Shown: positions 1 to 7,976, numbered from the stretch's first letter. The stretch: 45,825 bases of DNA from an uncultured Pseudomonadota bacterium (GCA_902763905.1 CACWUA010000019.1:1-45825), one strand, 5' to 3'. Notes: generated by a model from the sequence alone, not told the origin. A program made the numbers and translations.

Positions 1-251
1 CTGTTAATCAATTCATTTTTATTCATTGTATAATTCCTCTTAAAGTTATATAATTGCAATATTGAGAAATATAATTCTCAGCGCATATAGTAGTATCAAT
101 GAAAAATAAATGTCAAATAAAAATTTGCTCAAATCCCGTAAAACAGCGCATTTTACATAAATTTTAACATAAATTGTGTGTCAGTTGCATTCATATTTGA
201 CATTTTATGCCGAATCTCATACATTTGGAGCATAAGAGAGGGAGAAAACTT

Positions 252-752
252 ATGCGAATCGCATTAATTGTATTTTGCTGTATTATCAGTTTAAGTGCAT
301 GCAAAAAATCAGATAAGAAAGAGATATATAATGAAAACAATACTTCGGTTATTGACGGAGTTGTTTATGATATTGATGAAAAACCAATTAACGGTTTGTA
401 TAAAACTTATTTTTCTAACGGTAATGTAAAAATGGAAGTATACAGCCAAAACGGCAAGCCGAACGGCACCGGTAAATTTTATAATGAGCGAGGCAGATTG
501 ATATATGAAGGAATGTTTGTCGATGGCAGACCTGTAGGTACAATGTACCAATATTATGCAAACGGCAATGTGCATAATGAGATGAATTATACAGACGGAA
601 TGCTCGATGGAACGCAACGCACATATGATAAAAGAGGCGAACTGATGGTGGAAATTGTTTTTGATAAAGGGCAAGCTGTTTCGGGATATGCAATTGTAGA
701 TGGTGAAAACAGTGAATTTACTCCTGAGGAATTGCAGAAGTTTAATCATTAA
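252..752 (+). CDS. MORN-type repeat lipoprotein (YwqK-like)
   Basis: A 166-residue protein starting at the ATG at 252, preceded by a GGGAG-type ribosome site. An upstream in-frame ATG at 207 would add 15 residues ahead of the signal peptide, so I reject it. The N-terminus is a lipoprotein signal ending in LSAC, so the mature protein should be lipid-anchored in the envelope. The rest is a series of about 22-residue repeats of the type NGxxxxxxxYxNG(K/N), found in the MORN_2/YwqK family. YwqK is annotated as an antitoxin in some Firmicutes, but no toxin partner is visible here. The same repeat type forms the C-terminus of the gene at 7095. Exact role unknown. Confidence 0.75.
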   Translation: MRIALIVFCCIISLSACKKSDKKEIYNENNTSVIDGVVYDIDEKPINGLYKTYFSNGNVKMEVYSQNGKPNGTGKFYNERGRLIYEGMFVDGRPVGTMYQYYANGNVHNEMNYTDGMLDGTQRTYDKRGELMVEIVFDKGQAVSGYAIVDGENSEFTPEELQKFNH

Positions 753-760
753 AAATGGCA

Positions 761-788
761 GTATAAAATAAATTTGTTGATTTTATAC
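761..788 (+). terminator. Weak hairpin after the MORN lipoprotein gene
   Basis: GTATAAAAT (761-769) pairs perfectly with ATTTTATAC (780-788) just after the stop codon. There is no clear T-run, so this may be a transcript end or mRNA-stabilising hairpin. Confidence 0.35.
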
Positions 789-875
789 GTATGAAAATCG
801 CGTTATGTTCGCTAAGAACCGCTGCGTGAGATATATAAGGTCAAAGTCATTGCTTGTTCGGCGCTAAAAAATACC

Positions 876-1088
876 GTCATGTTTCGATTCGACTGGGAAT
901 CATCAGGACACCTTCATGTTAAAATATAACAATAAAGTCATCCCTTCAAACCGCAAGGTTTGGTCAGAGGATCTACCGATTATTATATTCTTTAATGCCG
1001 GTGTATCGGCCATAGAAGTATTAGTTCCTTCGGCTCCACGCCTGCGGGAAGAGAGAAAAGCGGAAGATCGCACGATTTTAATTGGCAC
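876..1088. repeat. Degenerate copies of the dispersed two-hairpin repeat
   Basis: Two hairpins of the family seen at 28099, 35240, 35449 and 38252 lie at 876-915 and 937-975. Each has the order GTCAT, four stem bases, a palindromic core, TCA, four complementary bases, then ATCT or CTTC. At 876 the four-base pair is GTTT with GGAC, and at 937 it is CCT with AGG around an AAACC/GGTTT core. The sequence around 1060-1088 looks like a decayed opposite arm. The open frames on both strands here (916-1101 and 903-1088) are by-products of the palindromes. Confidence 0.7.
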
Positions 1089-1101
1089 AAAAAAGATATG
1101 A

Positions 1102-1481
1102 ATCCAATATTATGTGCTGTATAATAAAAGTTATGACTTTGATGCTTATCAACAAGATTATATAATACAGCCTAAAAAATTAAATTGTGAATAACTTGAA
1201 ATAGTGTTGTTAATGAATAATTTAAAATCGGTAAATTTGATATATATTTTGCGAATCGGGAAATTTAGGTAAAATTACGTTTTTTCAATATGTTATAAAA
1301 ATTGAGTATTTTATCGCTTCCAAAAACAAAAAAATTAAATTATTATTCTTTTCGTCTAAAAGTGTCTGTTTCTAGGTATTTTTTGTATATTTATTAAGAA
1401 AAATCGAAAAAACACTTAACATTTTATTAATTTTCTGTTAATAATAAAACCAGAGTTGTGAATATTCAAATTTTCAGGAAA
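1102..1481. other. AT-rich intergenic region
   Basis: About 380 bp, very AT-rich, with no convincing open frame. It presumably holds the promoter of the lipoprotein gene at 1498, but I could not pick one well-spaced -35/-10 pair among many A/T runs. Confidence 0.5.
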
Positions 1482-1497
1482 TTAACTGGAGGTATTT

Positions 1498-1914
1498 ATG
1501 AAAAACTTATTTTATTTATCAGTGTTGGTGTTGACTGCCGGATTAGCAGCATGTGCCAGCGATGACGTGAACGAAGGGCGTAACTATCGTTATGCCGGTG
1601 AGGAAGATTGTGGAACCAATGTAATGCAACAGGTCGCGCCGAGACCGGCTCCTGTTATGGCGGCTCCGGCTCCTGTTATGGCAGCTCCGGCTTGTCCTTG
1701 TCAGGCACCGGCAATGGATTGCGGTTGTCAGGCTAAGGAATATACTGTTAGAACGCCGGTTAAAGTGGTATATCAAAACACAACATATCGCACGGTTTAT
1801 GAACCGCGTACTTTCCAATCCACGTCTTATGAAACTCGTCCGTACAACAGAGCGGAAGTTTGTGAAGGCGGAAATTGCGGTACTCCGGCTTTAGTGAGCC
1901 GTCGTCCGATGTAA
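1498..1914 (+). CDS. Small Pro/Ala- and Cys-rich lipoprotein
   Basis: A 138-residue protein with a strong ribosome site (GGAGG seven bases before ATG). The signal peptide ends in LAAC, a lipobox, so it is probably a lipid-anchored envelope protein. The middle contains a tandem PAPVMAA-type repeat (about residues 50-64), followed by a cysteine-rich stretch with CPC and CGC (about 65-80), a Tyr/Thr/Val-rich part, and two further cysteines near the end. No enzyme family is recognised. The clustered cysteines could form disulfides in the periplasm. A clear intrinsic terminator follows, so it is probably a single-gene unit. Confidence 0.75.
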   Translation: MKNLFYLSVLVLTAGLAACASDDVNEGRNYRYAGEEDCGTNVMQQVAPRPAPVMAAPAPVMAAPACPCQAPAMDCGCQAKEYTVRTPVKVVYQNTTYRTVYEPRTFQSTSYETRPYNRAEVCEGGNCGTPALVSRRPM

Positions 1915-1950
1915 TTTACTTACATATCTGGTAAAATTTTCTGAAAAAAA

Positions 1951-1981
1951 AGAGGAGAGCCGAAAGTCTCCTCTTTTTTTT
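1951..1981 (+). terminator. Intrinsic terminator after the Cys-rich lipoprotein
   Basis: AGAGGAGA (1951-1958) pairs with TCTCCTCT (1967-1974) across an eight-base loop, followed by a T-run to 1981. An A-run precedes it, so it could work in both directions. Confidence 0.9.
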
Positions 1982-1998
1982 GCATAATCAGTATCAAA

Positions 1999-2199
1999 TA
2001 TGAAGATGAACATAATAATGCTGACTTTTTATACATAATTTATGTTGATTGTCAGAATTTAGCATATCTGCACAATCACTTTGAATTGGATAAAATGGAA
2101 GTCAACCATATTACGCCATATTCCAAAGGCGGACATACCACTCTTTAGAATTGTCAGGTGCTGTGCCGTGACCGTAATCGCCGTAAAAGTGTGGTATAA
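1999..2199 (+). pseudogene. Remnant of an HNH endonuclease C-terminus
   Basis: Reading from 1999 in one frame gives an HNH-nuclease end: LDKMEVNHITPYSKGGHTTL, a TAG stop, then NCQVLCRDRNRRKS and a final TAA at 2197. The family pattern is (E/D)xDHxxPxSKGGxxxxxNxQxLCxxCNxxK. Here the catalytic DH reads NH, the second cysteine of the last CxxC reads R (CRDR), the frame has an internal stop, and the N-terminus is missing. It is therefore a decayed fragment. It runs toward the methyltransferase gene on the other strand. Confidence 0.8.
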
Positions 2200-2215
2200 T
2201 GACTTTATATGTTTA

Positions 2216-3748
2216 TTATTGCTGAGATTTACTCAAATCAGGTTTGCGTGCTACAATAACATAACCGTAAACCGGTATTTCAGCTTCGTTACGCAGAATA
2301 TGTTTTTCTGCCGAAATTATCTTAAATCCTACACTTTTAAGAACCTTTTCCACGTAAGAATAAGAATGAACAAAACGGCCGCTTGGTGCCATGAAGATGT
2401 CTTCTTTATTAAAATCATTTTCGGAAAAAGTAAATACAAACAACCCATCCGGTGTAAGTGAACGCCAGATTCTGACGAATACTTTGGTTAAGTCGCCGAA
2501 ATACGTCAGTACATCTGCTGCGGTCATTATATGGAAAAAGTATTCGCTGTTTTCCATATAATGACAAATATCATCGCAGATAAGTTGAGCGTAAATCTCT
2601 TTTTGTTCGGCTATTTCGAGCATTTTATCGGATAAATCGACTCCGATTAAGCCGCGACTCGAGGCAAACGGTTTGATAGCTTGTCCGCATAGTCCGGTTC
2701 CGCAACCTAAATCAAGTATATGATACTTTTTAAAAATTGATTTTTTCAGATTCTTTTCCAGTGCTTCCATAATCAGTTTGGGAGCCTGATATTCCAAGTC
2801 GGTCAATGTGGCCTCAAATTCAGGGGCAAAAGAATTAAAAGTCTCGCGAATAAAATCGGCATCTGAATTTTGTATGGCCTTACCGTTAGTCAATGCTAAA
2901 CCTAGATGCTGGGTTATTTTGTTGTCAGGAAAGAACTTAAGCCATTTCTGAGCATATTTTTTTGCTAAATCAGTACTTTTTTCGGAATAACATTCATATA
3001 GTAAATAACCGAAATTCAAGTGTGCGGCGTTAGTCGGCTGGGCCATATTTTTTATATAGCGCCAAGCAAAAAGCATGCAATTTTCCCAATCGTTGTTTGA
3101 ACGATAGGCATCGCTGAGGGAATTGAGCATTTCTAAATTAGTATTATCCAATTCATAAGCACGCAGGTACATATCTATGGCTTTTTCATATTTTCCCATG
3201 GAGCTGAGAGAGTTACCTGCTAAAATATAAGCGGTAGTGCTGGACGGATGGCGCGTCATAGATTTTTTTGCAAAATCGAGTGCCATAACATATTTGCCGA
3301 GATAGTAATAAGTGTTTGCCAGATTAATCATAGCAATATAACTATTGCTGTTGAGATCGTACATTTTTTGATAATATTGCAGTGCCTCTTCGTATTCGGT
3401 ATTGCAAAACGCAATATTGGCAAGATTCTGCCATGCAGCGATATTTTTTTTATTCAGGTTCAGAACCTTATGTGCATATTCACGCGCATGGTCAAAATCT
3501 TTCAATTCATAATAAATGGTAGAAAGGTTTAGAGCCGCAGCTTCTGAATTACGATTTATTCTGTAGGCTTCAAGATAGTACGCAACAGCAGCTTCTTTAT
3601 CTTCCAAAGCATCGAAACAGTTGCCGCAAGATATAGCATACTTTTCGTTTTTGGGATTACCTCGCAATAGCAATTGATAAATTTCGAGAGCTTTTGCGTA
3701 TTCTTTCTCTCCGAACAATAAAGATGCCTGATGCTCTAAGTTTTCCAC
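2216..3748 (-). CDS. TPR-repeat protein with C-terminal SAM methyltransferase
   Basis: A 510-residue predicted methyltransferase with tetratricopeptide repeats. Residues about 1-280 are a chain of 34-residue TPR units (for example NPKNEKYAISCGNCFDALED), a protein-binding superhelix. Residues about 340-500 form a class I Rossmann methyltransferase: motif I is ILDLGCGTGLCGQ, followed by the acidic GVDLSDKMLEIA and a downstream DVLTYFGDL. TPR-methyltransferase fusions are known in alphaproteobacteria and often act on proteins or sugars; the substrate is not visible. The start codon is GTG with GAGG upstream. No operon partner. Confidence 0.85.
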   Translation of the reverse strand: MENLEHQASLLFGEKEYAKALEIYQLLLRGNPKNEKYAISCGNCFDALEDKEAAVAYYLEAYRINRNSEAAALNLSTIYYELKDFDHAREYAHKVLNLNKKNIAAWQNLANIAFCNTEYEEALQYYQKMYDLNSNSYIAMINLANTYYYLGKYVMALDFAKKSMTRHPSSTTAYILAGNSLSSMGKYEKAIDMYLRAYELDNTNLEMLNSLSDAYRSNNDWENCMLFAWRYIKNMAQPTNAAHLNFGYLLYECYSEKSTDLAKKYAQKWLKFFPDNKITQHLGLALTNGKAIQNSDADFIRETFNSFAPEFEATLTDLEYQAPKLIMEALEKNLKKSIFKKYHILDLGCGTGLCGQAIKPFASSRGLIGVDLSDKMLEIAEQKEIYAQLICDDICHYMENSEYFFHIMTAADVLTYFGDLTKVFVRIWRSLTPDGLFVFTFSENDFNKEDIFMAPSGRFVHSYSYVEKVLKSVGFKIISAEKHILRNEAEIPVYGYVIVARKPDLSKSQQ

Positions 3749-3848
3749 ATTAACCTCAATTCAATAAACTGACAAAGAGTATACCATAGATTTAGGTAAA
3801 ATAAAAGTAAAAATAAATATATTTTTATAAAAAAATTCAAAAAAAGTA

Positions 3849-3877
3849 TTGACTAGCAGAAATAAATATAGTAATAG
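3849..3877 (+). promoter_or_regulatory. Putative promoter of tRNA-Leu
   Basis: TTGACT at 3849-3854 is a good -35 box. A weak -10 (TAATAG, 3872-3877) lies 17 bases further, 15 bases before the mature tRNA start. Confidence 0.5.
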
Positions 3878-3891
3878 GTGTGAATGTCGAT

Positions 3892-3976
3892 GGGGTTGTG
3901 GCGGAATTGGTAGACGCGTCAGACTCAAAATCTGGTTCCTTCGGGAGTGAGAGTTCGATTCTCTCCGGCCCTACCA
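3892..3976 (+). tRNA. tRNA-Leu (anticodon CAA)
   Basis: Full 85-nt class II tRNA with a long variable arm (GGTTCC TTCG GGAGT region). The anticodon stem-loop TCAGA-CTCAAAA-TCTGG gives anticodon CAA. The T-arm is GAGAG TTCGATT CTCTC. The acceptor GGGGTTG pairs with CGGCCCT, including G-U pairs, and CCA is encoded. An integrase fragment starts about 110 bp downstream, which suggests this tRNA once served as an integration site. Confidence 0.95.
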
Positions 3977-3980
3977 TCTA

Positions 3981-4017
3981 ATATCCTAACTTATTGAAGT
4001 TAGGATATATTTTTTTA
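3981..4017 (+). terminator. Intrinsic terminator of tRNA-Leu
   Basis: ATATCCTAACTT (3981-3992) pairs perfectly with AAGTTAGGATAT (3997-4008) over a four-base loop, followed by a T-rich tract. Confidence 0.9.
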
Positions 4018-4086
4018 TTCAAATACCGAAAAATAACATTGAATCGCTACTGTTACACAACCCTGTTACACAAGGCATTTAACAAG

Positions 4087-4331
4087 ATGAACGGATTCAA
4101 CAGATTGGTTAGAAGAAACACCGCCTATTATATAATGGCACGAATCCCTAATGAAATAAGGGATTTGGCAGGAAAACAAGAATTCATTTATTCACTGTCA
4201 TAACTACTATGAAGCACTGGAAAAGTGAAAAAAGAGAGTTAAAGTTGATTGTAAGATTAACTTTTTACAGGCATTGAAGATGAAGATTCAAAATAATGAG
4301 TTGGTGTTGGAAGATAAAGATATTGATAAGT
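4087..4331 (+). pseudogene. N-terminal remnant of a phage-type tyrosine integrase
   Basis: From the ATG at 4087 the frame reads MNGFNRLVRRNTAYYIMARI followed by P-N-E-I-R-D-L and a KQEFIYSLS end. This is the usual start of phage integrases (FxRLVRRNxxYYxRxRIPxxLR). It stops at 4201, but one base over the frame continues YYEALEK, hits one TGA at 4226-4228, and goes on KKRVKVDCKI to NNELVLEDKDIDKLL. The whole N-terminal arm-binding region is thus recognisable with one frameshift and one stop. No catalytic domain follows. Its place just after tRNA-Leu fits an old integration event. Confidence 0.7.
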
Positions 4332-4576
4332 TACTTACAATGATTGGAGCAGTTGCTGAAATGGAAAGAGAATTGATAACATCTCGTGTTCGTGAAGGTG
4401 TTGCTCTTGCTAAATCCAAAGGAAAATATAAAGGTGGCAAGAAAAAATTATCACCGGAGCAAGTAGAAATGTTAAATGATATGTATGCTAAAAGATATTC
4501 AATTAGTAAAATTGCTAAGGAATTACATATCAGCAGACCATCGGTGTACAGTTATTTGAAGAATCTGAATGATTAA
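4274..4576 (+). pseudogene. Serine recombinase (resolvase) C-terminal fragment fused to integrase remnant
   Basis: This open frame of 100 codons joins integrase-like sequence (to about 4331) to the C-terminal half of a serine recombinase: MIGAVAEMERELITSRVREG is the end of the catalytic domain plus long E-helix, and KGGKKKLSPEQVEMLNDMYA with SRPSVYSYLK is the helix-turn-helix DNA-binding domain. The part with the catalytic serine is absent, so it cannot recombine DNA. The closest relative in the window is the fragment at 9000-9422, which ends TRPTVYSYLK. The ORF could still encode a small DNA-binding protein, but decay is more likely. Confidence 0.75.
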
Positions 4577-4608
4577 TAATAAAAAAGCATATGCAGATTT
4601 ATTAACTC

Positions 4609-5721
4609 TCAATATTCAGGAAAAAACATGAATGACTTTGGATTGATTTTTGCGCCTGCACTTAAGAGTATTGAAATTATTTCACCATATCTATTATGAA
4701 GTGCTTCATGTAACGCAGTGTTTCCATTGTTATCGCATGCATTAACATGTGCTCCAGCATCTATAAGCGTTTTTACTACATCAGGATTATTATATTCAGC
4801 AGCTCTCATTAGTACAGTATATCCATTTTCATCTTTTATATTTACGTCTGCACCTGCATTTATAAGTATCTTAATAACTTCAGAATTTTCATTGTACTCT
4901 GCCGCCATTAGTAAGGCATCATCTTTAAATCTATCTTTTGATTTAATATCAGCTCCGGCATTTATAAGTGCTTTAATTACTCTTGCATCATAGTTATATT
5001 TAGCAGCTCCCATCAACACTGTATTTCCCTAATCGGTCTTATAATTCACATTTGCTTTAGCTTTTATGAGTACATTAACAATTTCTGAATTATTACGCTC
5101 GGCAGCTATCATGAGTGCATTATTTTTAGTATCTGTATCTACACCCATATCTATCAATGTTTTAATTACCTCTGGATCAGGATTATATTCTGCAGATAGC
5201 ATTAATGCTGTATTTAATTGTTCATATTTTTTATCAATATTTGTATTGTCTATCTTTGTTTTTATAGTTTCAGAATCAATGTTTTGCCATAAAACGCTAT
5301 TTTCTTCCTTCTTTAAAGTATCTAGTGATTCTTTCCTATCCATTTTGTTCATCAATTCTTCAATTTTAATCTCCATTTCAAGATAATCAGTCCCATCATA
5401 CAAATAAAACTCTGTGCTTTTATTCTTTGACATTTTAGGAGTAACTATATGCTTTATAAAATCATTAATAACTTTGCTCCAATCACTTTCAATATCACCC
5501 ATCTTATGATTATGATAAAACTTCTTATATTTCAGATACAAAGAATCTTTATGATTTTCTATGAGTTCATATATCTTTCTATTATCATAAACTGTAGTAT
5601 ACATGTCTTCTATTAATTCTTTACTTTTTCTTTTCCAATACTCTTTTTCTTTTTCTGCTTTGGGTGACCAACTCACATATCCAATAAATAATATTAAAAG
5701 ACAAAAAATAACTACTCCCAT
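4609..5721 (-). pseudogene. Membrane-anchored ankyrin-repeat protein split by one in-frame TAG
   Basis: Two open frames (5029-5721 and 4609-5019) are in the same reading frame, separated only by one TAG at 5029-5031. Across it the sequence reads NVNYKTD-stop-GNTVLMGAAKYN, a normal ankyrin consensus. Full length would be about 370 residues: an N-terminal membrane segment (VVIFCLLILFIGYVSW), a charged helical region to about residue 165, then ankyrin repeats (ALMLSAEYNPDPEVIKTLID; TVLMRAAEYNNPDVVKTLID) to the C-terminus. Ankyrin repeats bind proteins; secreted ones occur in host-associated alphaproteobacteria, but this one looks membrane-tethered. It may be a recent pseudogene, or produce a truncated or readthrough product. 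Confidence 0.8.
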
Positions 5722-5756
5722 AGAATATCTCCATTTACAATATTCAACATTTGTTC

Positions 5757-6008
5757 ATTATACTCATCCAATAGTAAATTGCAATGATTTTATAACATTA
5801 TTTCATTTAATTTTTCAATGATATTATCCTCATTCAAAAGTAGAATATTAGATATTGATGCTAACTTTTTAGCGGCTGGCGTATATGAATTATTACTTAC
5901 AACACAACCAGCCAAAAAATGAGAATTATACCGTCCATATTTGATCTCCCTAACTGATATGCCGACATTATACTTATCCAATAATAAACTGCAATAATTT
6001 TATAGAAT
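5757..6008. repeat. Imperfect ~43-bp direct repeat flanking a nuclease remnant
   Basis: Sequence at 5757-5799 (TTATACTCATCCAATAGTAA and onward) is repeated at 5966-6008 with about five mismatches in 40 bases. The pair brackets the endonuclease-like fragment at 5790-5981. A shorter match (ATCCAATAGTAA) occurs near 14628 after the ATPase gene. Confidence 0.7.
5790..5981 (-). pseudogene. C-terminal fragment of a restriction-endonuclease-like (Mrr-type) protein
   Basis: A frame of 63 codons opened only by TTG with no ribosome site. It contains RYNSHFLAGCVVSNNSYTPA followed by AKKLASISNILLLNEDNIIEK. This resembles the last part of the Mrr-like restriction endonuclease fold, where the pattern is xxVVTNSYFTxxAxxLAxxxxVxLxDRDxLIxxL. 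The catalytic D-(x)n-QxK region, normally upstream, is absent. I read it as a gene fragment bracketed by direct repeats. Assignment rests on one motif stretch. Confidence 0.5.
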
Positions 6009-6042
6009 TAATTACATTTTTCGGTATATGATGAGATTATAA

Positions 6043-6189
6043 TGTTCAGAGCAACCAAAGGATAAAAGATTACATGATAAATTGATGTCACTTCCTTATT
6101 CAGGTAATGAGAATAAGCAACAAAGTAAAAGAATCCTCCGTTCTGCCGGTGGATTATATGAGGTTTATGTTACCTTAAAAAAGAATTGA
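6043..6189 (+). other. Unrecognised short open frame, probable gene remnant
   Basis: An open frame of 48 codons reads QPKDKRLHDKLMSLPYSGNE and later SKRILRSAGGLYEVYVTLKK before TGA. Its composition looks protein-like rather than random, but it has no good start or ribosome site (one internal ATG only) and I do not recognise the family. It probably belongs to the same decayed accessory region. Confidence 0.3.
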
Positions 6190-6274
6190 GATTTTTTATA
6201 AATGATTAGTGTAACCAGATGATATATTGAATGAATAAGGATATATCAGAATCATCTGATTACTTTTATTCATC

Positions 6275-6628
6275 TTAAATTTCTGCTCCATATCTTTTTA
6301 ACATATTAATATATCTTGGATGATTTAATTTTGCTAAATAAAGTGCTGTTTTACCAGTATTGCTAATAATATTAACATCAATTCCGTGCTGTAATAATTC
6401 TTTTATCAACAAATATCTGTTGGGGTAATATTTTTTAGATAACAACTTCATCAATAATGAATAACCGGTTCTTAAATCTATCACATTAGGTGACGCTCCA
6501 TGATGTATCAGTAATTTCATTACCTCTACATTACCATATTCACAAGCATACATCATTGGATACCATCCGTGAGTATCAGGAGCATTCAAATCAATATTAT
6601 TCTCCAATAATTCCATAATAGTATTCAT
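6275..6628 (-). CDS. Small ankyrin-repeat protein
   Basis: 117 residues made almost wholly of ankyrin repeats: HGWYPMMYACEYGNVEVMKL, HGASPNVIDLRTGYSLLMKL, HGIDVNIISNTGKTALYLAK, ending MLKRYGAEI. There is no signal peptide or membrane segment. No Shine-Dalgarno site precedes the ATG and the first repeat starts at once, so it may be the trimmed end of a longer ankyrin gene such as the one at 4609-5721. If expressed it would be a cytoplasmic protein-binding module of three to four repeats. Confidence 0.65.
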   Translation of the reverse strand: MNTIMELLENNIDLNAPDTHGWYPMMYACEYGNVEVMKLLIHHGASPNVIDLRTGYSLLMKLLSKKYYPNRYLLIKELLQHGIDVNIISNTGKTALYLAKLNHPRYINMLKRYGAEI

Positions 6629-6830
6629 ATCATTTATTATTCAACATTCAACATCAACAAAAATTCAAAAGTAACAAAAGCAGGGAACTCCTTAAATATA
6701 CTGCTTATAGCACCAAAATTACAGAGGATGCTAATACTCCATAATCTCATTGTTGCTGGTTCATAATAAATTGATCAGATTCATTTTTTACGATAAGTTG
6801 TCGTAAAAATATTTAATAACAGTCGTAAAA
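6629..6830. other. AT-rich spacer with GTCGTAAAA-type repeats
   Basis: No open frame. TTTTTACGAT at about 6785 and GTCGTAAAA near 6797 and again near 6822 form an inverted/direct motif set. The same 9-mer pair (TTTTACGAC...GTCGTAAAA) occurs at about 13216-13282 beside the half-tRNA. Confidence 0.4.
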
Positions 6831-6837
6831 AAATACC

Positions 6838-6865
6838 TTGACATTTGCCTATAACATAGTGTAAA
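6838..6865 (+). promoter_or_regulatory. Putative promoter of tRNA-Ser
   Basis: TTGACA (6838-6843), a perfect -35 box, is followed about 16 bases later by TGTAAA (a weak -10) shortly before the tRNA start at 6877. Confidence 0.5.
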
Positions 6866-6876
6866 AGGGGCTTCAT

Positions 6877-6965
6877 GGAGCGTTGGTAGAGTGGTAATAC
6901 AGCGGATTGCTAATCCGTCAGCCCCTTAAAAGGCTGCATAGGTTCGAGTCCTATACGCTCCGCCA
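6877..6965 (+). tRNA. tRNA-Ser (anticodon GCT)
   Basis: An 89-nt class II tRNA. The anticodon stem-loop CGGAT-TGCTAAT-CCG gives anticodon GCT (codons AGC/AGU). It has a long variable arm (CAGCCCCTTAAAAGGCTG), T-arm ATAGG TTCGAGT CCTAT, acceptor GGAGCGT with ACGCTCC, and encoded CCA. Its last 19 bases plus 8 downstream bases (6947-6973) are repeated exactly at 9467-9493, marking it as the attachment site of the island that follows. Confidence 0.95.
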
Positions 6966-6973
6966 CTAAAAAA
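6947..6973 (+). repeat. Left attachment-site copy (tRNA-Ser 3' end)
   Basis: 27 bases (CTATACGCTCCGCCACTAAA in the middle) identical to 9467-9493. It overlaps the T-arm, acceptor and CCA of tRNA-Ser, the usual attB position of tRNA-targeting elements. Confidence 0.85.
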
Positions 6974-7000
6974 AGACACCTGCAAGGGTGTCTTTTTTTG
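6971..7000 (+). terminator. Terminator after tRNA-Ser
   Basis: AAAAGACACC (6971-6980) pairs with GGTGTCTTTT (6987-6996) over TGCAAG, then more T. Because the attachment site ends at 6973, this terminator came with the island. The copy after 9493 has its own hairpin (CCACCCGCAAGGGGTGG). Confidence 0.85.
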
Positions 7001-7001
7001 T

Positions 7002-7019
7002 GCGTATAGGGCTCGAACC
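7002..7019 (-). repeat. Inverted copy of the tRNA-Ser T-arm
   Basis: GCGTATAGGGCTCGAACC is the reverse complement of the tRNA-Ser T-arm and acceptor with one mismatch. It sits just behind the terminator hairpin, so tRNA end, hairpin and inverted tRNA end form one large palindrome. The same layout occurs beside tRNA-Asn (9622-9717). Confidence 0.7.
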
Positions 7020-7094
7020 GAGAGGCGCGCTAAGCTGTACTGCTCAACAGATAAAATTAATGCCGCAAGCATTACCCACGGCATTTTAATATTT

Positions 7095-7949
7095 TTAATA
7101 TCCAGACCATCCTGTAGGTTTGCCATTTGTATGAGTTAACCGACCATATTGATCATAATTCATACTTGATACTTCTTTTCCCATAATAAAATGGCTTTCA
7201 AATTCAACATTTCCATTTTCATAATATTTAATCATACTTCCTTCTAATTTTCCATTTAGATAATCAGATGTCTGAAATAGATTACCGGATTCATAGTATA
7301 TCCTCTGGGTACCATTCAACATACCACTTTCATAACTTAGGATGGAGTGTAACTTTCCTGAATCATAGTACTGTTTTACATAACCATTAATAATATTACC
7401 TCTGAAGTCTTCACAATAAACAGGAGTAAATTTTTCATATTTGCATTTCAATTCATCCATAGTATAAGCATTAGAAAGGCTTCCCTTCTCATTTATTGAG
7501 CCTGATGTATCTGATGCTTCGGAGTTATTGATTGTTTTCTTTTTACTGTTATCCGATTTATGCGTTTTGTTTTGCTGTGTTCCAACAGCTTTTTGTTGTT
7601 GCACCTCATTATTTTCAGTATTTGTTACCTCAACTTCGCTATCGAAAATCCATCCTAATACAAACAATCCCAAAACGGCATATAATGCGTATTTAACTTT
7701 AGGATGCGTAGAAAAAAACTTTCTCCAGCCTGCATCTGCGGATTTATTTTTATCATAGGCTTCTTTAGCAGCTTCCAACCCTTTATCTTTAAGGGTGTTG
7801 AGTTTTTCCGAAATATTTTGTTCCTTTAACTTTTCCAATCCTTTATCCTTTAAGGTTTTTAACTTATCCGGAATGTTCTGTTCTTTAAGTTTCTTCAATC
7901 CTTTATTGGCGAGTTCTTTAAGTGCTTTTGCCGTTTCCTCTTTTTCCAT
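7095..7949 (-). CDS. Membrane protein: helical repeats, one TM, C-terminal MORN-type repeats
   Basis: 284 residues in three parts. Residues 1-75 are charged helical repeats based on KLKEQNIPxKLKTLKDKGLE. Then comes DKNKSADAGWRKFFSTHPKV and one membrane segment (YALYAVLGLFVLGWIF, about 88-103). After a Ser/Asn/Gln-rich linker, residues about 180-284 carry MORN/YwqK-type repeats (SGKLHSILSYESGMLNGTQR; NGKLEGSMIKYYENGNVEFE). The start has AGGAAC-type ribosome-site sequence close by. The first ~100 residues are nearly identical to those of the next gene (7977-8759), also at DNA level, while the C-termini are unrelated. No function known; island cargo. Confidence 0.7.
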   Translation of the reverse strand: MEKEETAKALKELANKGLKKLKEQNIPDKLKTLKDKGLEKLKEQNISEKLNTLKDKGLEAAKEAYDKNKSADAGWRKFFSTHPKVKYALYAVLGLFVLGWIFDSEVEVTNTENNEVQQQKAVGTQQNKTHKSDNSKKKTINNSEASDTSGSINEKGSLSNAYTMDELKCKYEKFTPVYCEDFRGNIINGYVKQYYDSGKLHSILSYESGMLNGTQRIYYESGNLFQTSDYLNGKLEGSMIKYYENGNVEFESHFIMGKEVSSMNYDQYGRLTHTNGKPTGWSGY

Positions 7950-7976
7950 ATTTTAGTTCCTTTCAAATTTAATATT

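Noticed and set aside
252..752. YwqK antitoxin with a toxin partner
   Set aside because: It carries a lipoprotein signal and has no adjacent toxin-like gene; the repeats alone do not prove antitoxin function.
903..1101. Open frames of 61 codons on both strands
   Set aside because: They cover hairpin repeat copies; palindromes create matching frames on both strands.
2081..2461. Plus-strand 126-codon frame
   Set aside because: Mostly antisense to the TPR-methyltransferase; the real signal there is the HNH remnant in a different frame.
4609..5721. Genome-wide stop-codon reassignment to explain the ankyrin TAG
   Set aside because: All core genes end normally and no other gene needs TAG or TGA as sense.
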